The notes under the pieces: model-generated
What the model saw: only the letters and a program-made list of their open reading frames with translations
The model's database searches: none
Told to the model about the DNA's origin: nothing
From: Methanosarcinaceae archaeon
Lineage (GTDB): Archaea > Halobacteriota > Methanosarcinia > Methanosarcinales > Methanosarcinaceae
Assembly: GCA_030609665.1 (NCBI GenBank)
Contig: JAUWBW010000140.1
Coordinates: forward strand, 1 to 5,330
DNA: 5,330 nucleotides
Direction of reading: 5' to 3'
Shown: in pieces, positions 4,783 through 5,330 of the stretch
How the letters are laid out: the number at the start of each line of letters is the position of its first letter
Numbering within the stretch: the stretch's first letter is position 1
Made by a program: the position numbers and the translations under genes

Positions 4783-5330
4783 ATGGCAAAAGTGAAAGTT
4801 GCAGTAAATGGATACGGTACTATAGGTAAGAGGGTTGCAGATGCTGTTCGTCTGCAGGATGACATGGAGATGATAGGCGTAGCAAAGACAAGACCGAATT
4901 TCGAGGCTGTTATAGCACACGATAAAGGGTATGATGTCTACACGCTTGCAGACAGGGTCAGCGATTTCAAAAATGCCGGTATAGAAGCAGCCGGTACAGT
5001 GGATGATATGATCAATAGTGCCGATGTTGTTGTTGATTGTACACCCGGCGGTATTGGAGAGAAGAACAAATCCCTATATGAAAAGGCAGGAGTCAAAGCA
5101 ATATGGCAGGGTGGAGAGGATCATAAACTTGCAAATTGCTCTTTCAATGCTGATGCAAATTACAGTGAATCCCTTGGAAAAGACTTTGTCAGGGTTGTCT
5201 CATGCAACACGACCGGTCTTTGCAGGGTAATCTCGCCTCTTGACAAGGAATTTGGTATTAAGAAAGTTCGTGTGACGCTCCTTAGAAGGGCAGCCGATCC
5301 CGGGGATATCAAACATGGTCCGATCAATGC
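4783..5330 (+). CDS. gap: Glyceraldehyde-3-phosphate dehydrogenase, type II archaeal (3' truncated by the window)
   Basis: The first 182 residues of archaeal type II glyceraldehyde-3-phosphate dehydrogenase are present; full-length enzymes are about 335-340 residues, so about half is missing beyond the window edge. It catalyses the reversible phosphorylating oxidation of glyceraldehyde 3-phosphate to 1,3-bisphosphoglycerate with NAD(P), and in methanogens mainly serves gluconeogenesis in the cytoplasm. The nucleotide-binding glycine motif is NGYGTIGKRVADAV (9-22). KTRPNFEA (35-42) is the family segment after the second strand. VVDCTPGG is at 83-90 and the catalytic cysteine is Cys141 in SCNTTGLCR. 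RRAADP (168-173) opens the catalytic domain. The reading frame is intact to the last base. The gene has its own upstream regulatory interval and a perfect Shine-Dalgarno site, so it is probably independently transcribed from the DUF89-CooT pair. Confidence 0.96.
   Translation, partial: MAKVKVAVNGYGTIGKRVADAVRLQDDMEMIGVAKTRPNFEAVIAHDKGYDVYTLADRVSDFKNAGIEAAGTVDDMINSADVVVDCTPGGIGEKNKSLYEKAGVKAIWQGGEDHKLANCSFNADANYSESLGKDFVRVVSCNTTGLCRVISPLDKEFGIKKVRVTLLRRAADPGDIKHGPIN

Overview
The window reads as a piece of a euryarchaeal chromosome, most likely from a methanogen-type lineage such as Methanosarcinales or a relative. Four things point there: a tRNA gene with a canonical bulge-helix-bulge intron, a type II archaeal glyceraldehyde-3-phosphate dehydrogenase, a CooT-family nickel-binding protein, and an archaeal DUF89/ARMT1-like phosphatase. 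Archaeal TATA-like boxes precede most genes. The genus cannot be read from the sequence alone.

Layout. At 13-112 on the minus strand lies tRNA-Arg(UCG), interrupted by a 26-nt intron and followed by an oligo-T terminator at the window edge. Diverging from it on the plus strand is a B12-binding-domain radical SAM enzyme (208-1644) of unknown substrate. It converges with a minus-strand gene (1890-3347) for a secreted, membrane-anchored alkaline-phosphatase-superfamily protein with a full set of phosphoglycerate-mutase-like metal ligands. A divergent promoter region (about 3348-3478) separates that gene from a plus-strand pair: a DUF89/ARMT1-like metal-dependent phosphatase (3479-4357) and, 46 bp later, a 62-residue CooT-family protein (4404-4592). 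After a 190-bp regulatory interval comes the 5' half of gap (4783 to the window end, truncated).

How the parts relate. The genes do not form one obvious pathway. The most suggestive pairing is the DUF89 phosphatase with the CooT protein, since both families bind transition metals; they could be co-transcribed. The gap gene looks individually regulated. Its upstream interval holds a TATA-like element, an abutting 13-bp palindrome, three 12-bp tandem units, and a 10-bp stem-loop with one bulged base that ends 9 nt before a perfect GGAGG ribosome-binding site.

Two modes of translation start appear side by side. The radical SAM and phosphatase-superfamily genes lack a Shine-Dalgarno sequence and have a TATA-like box about 27 nt before the ATG, as expected for leaderless mRNAs. 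The CooT and gap genes have clear Shine-Dalgarno sites. No mobile element, CRISPR array or defence system was seen. The most unusual material is in the gap leader and in the two uncharacterised enzymes.
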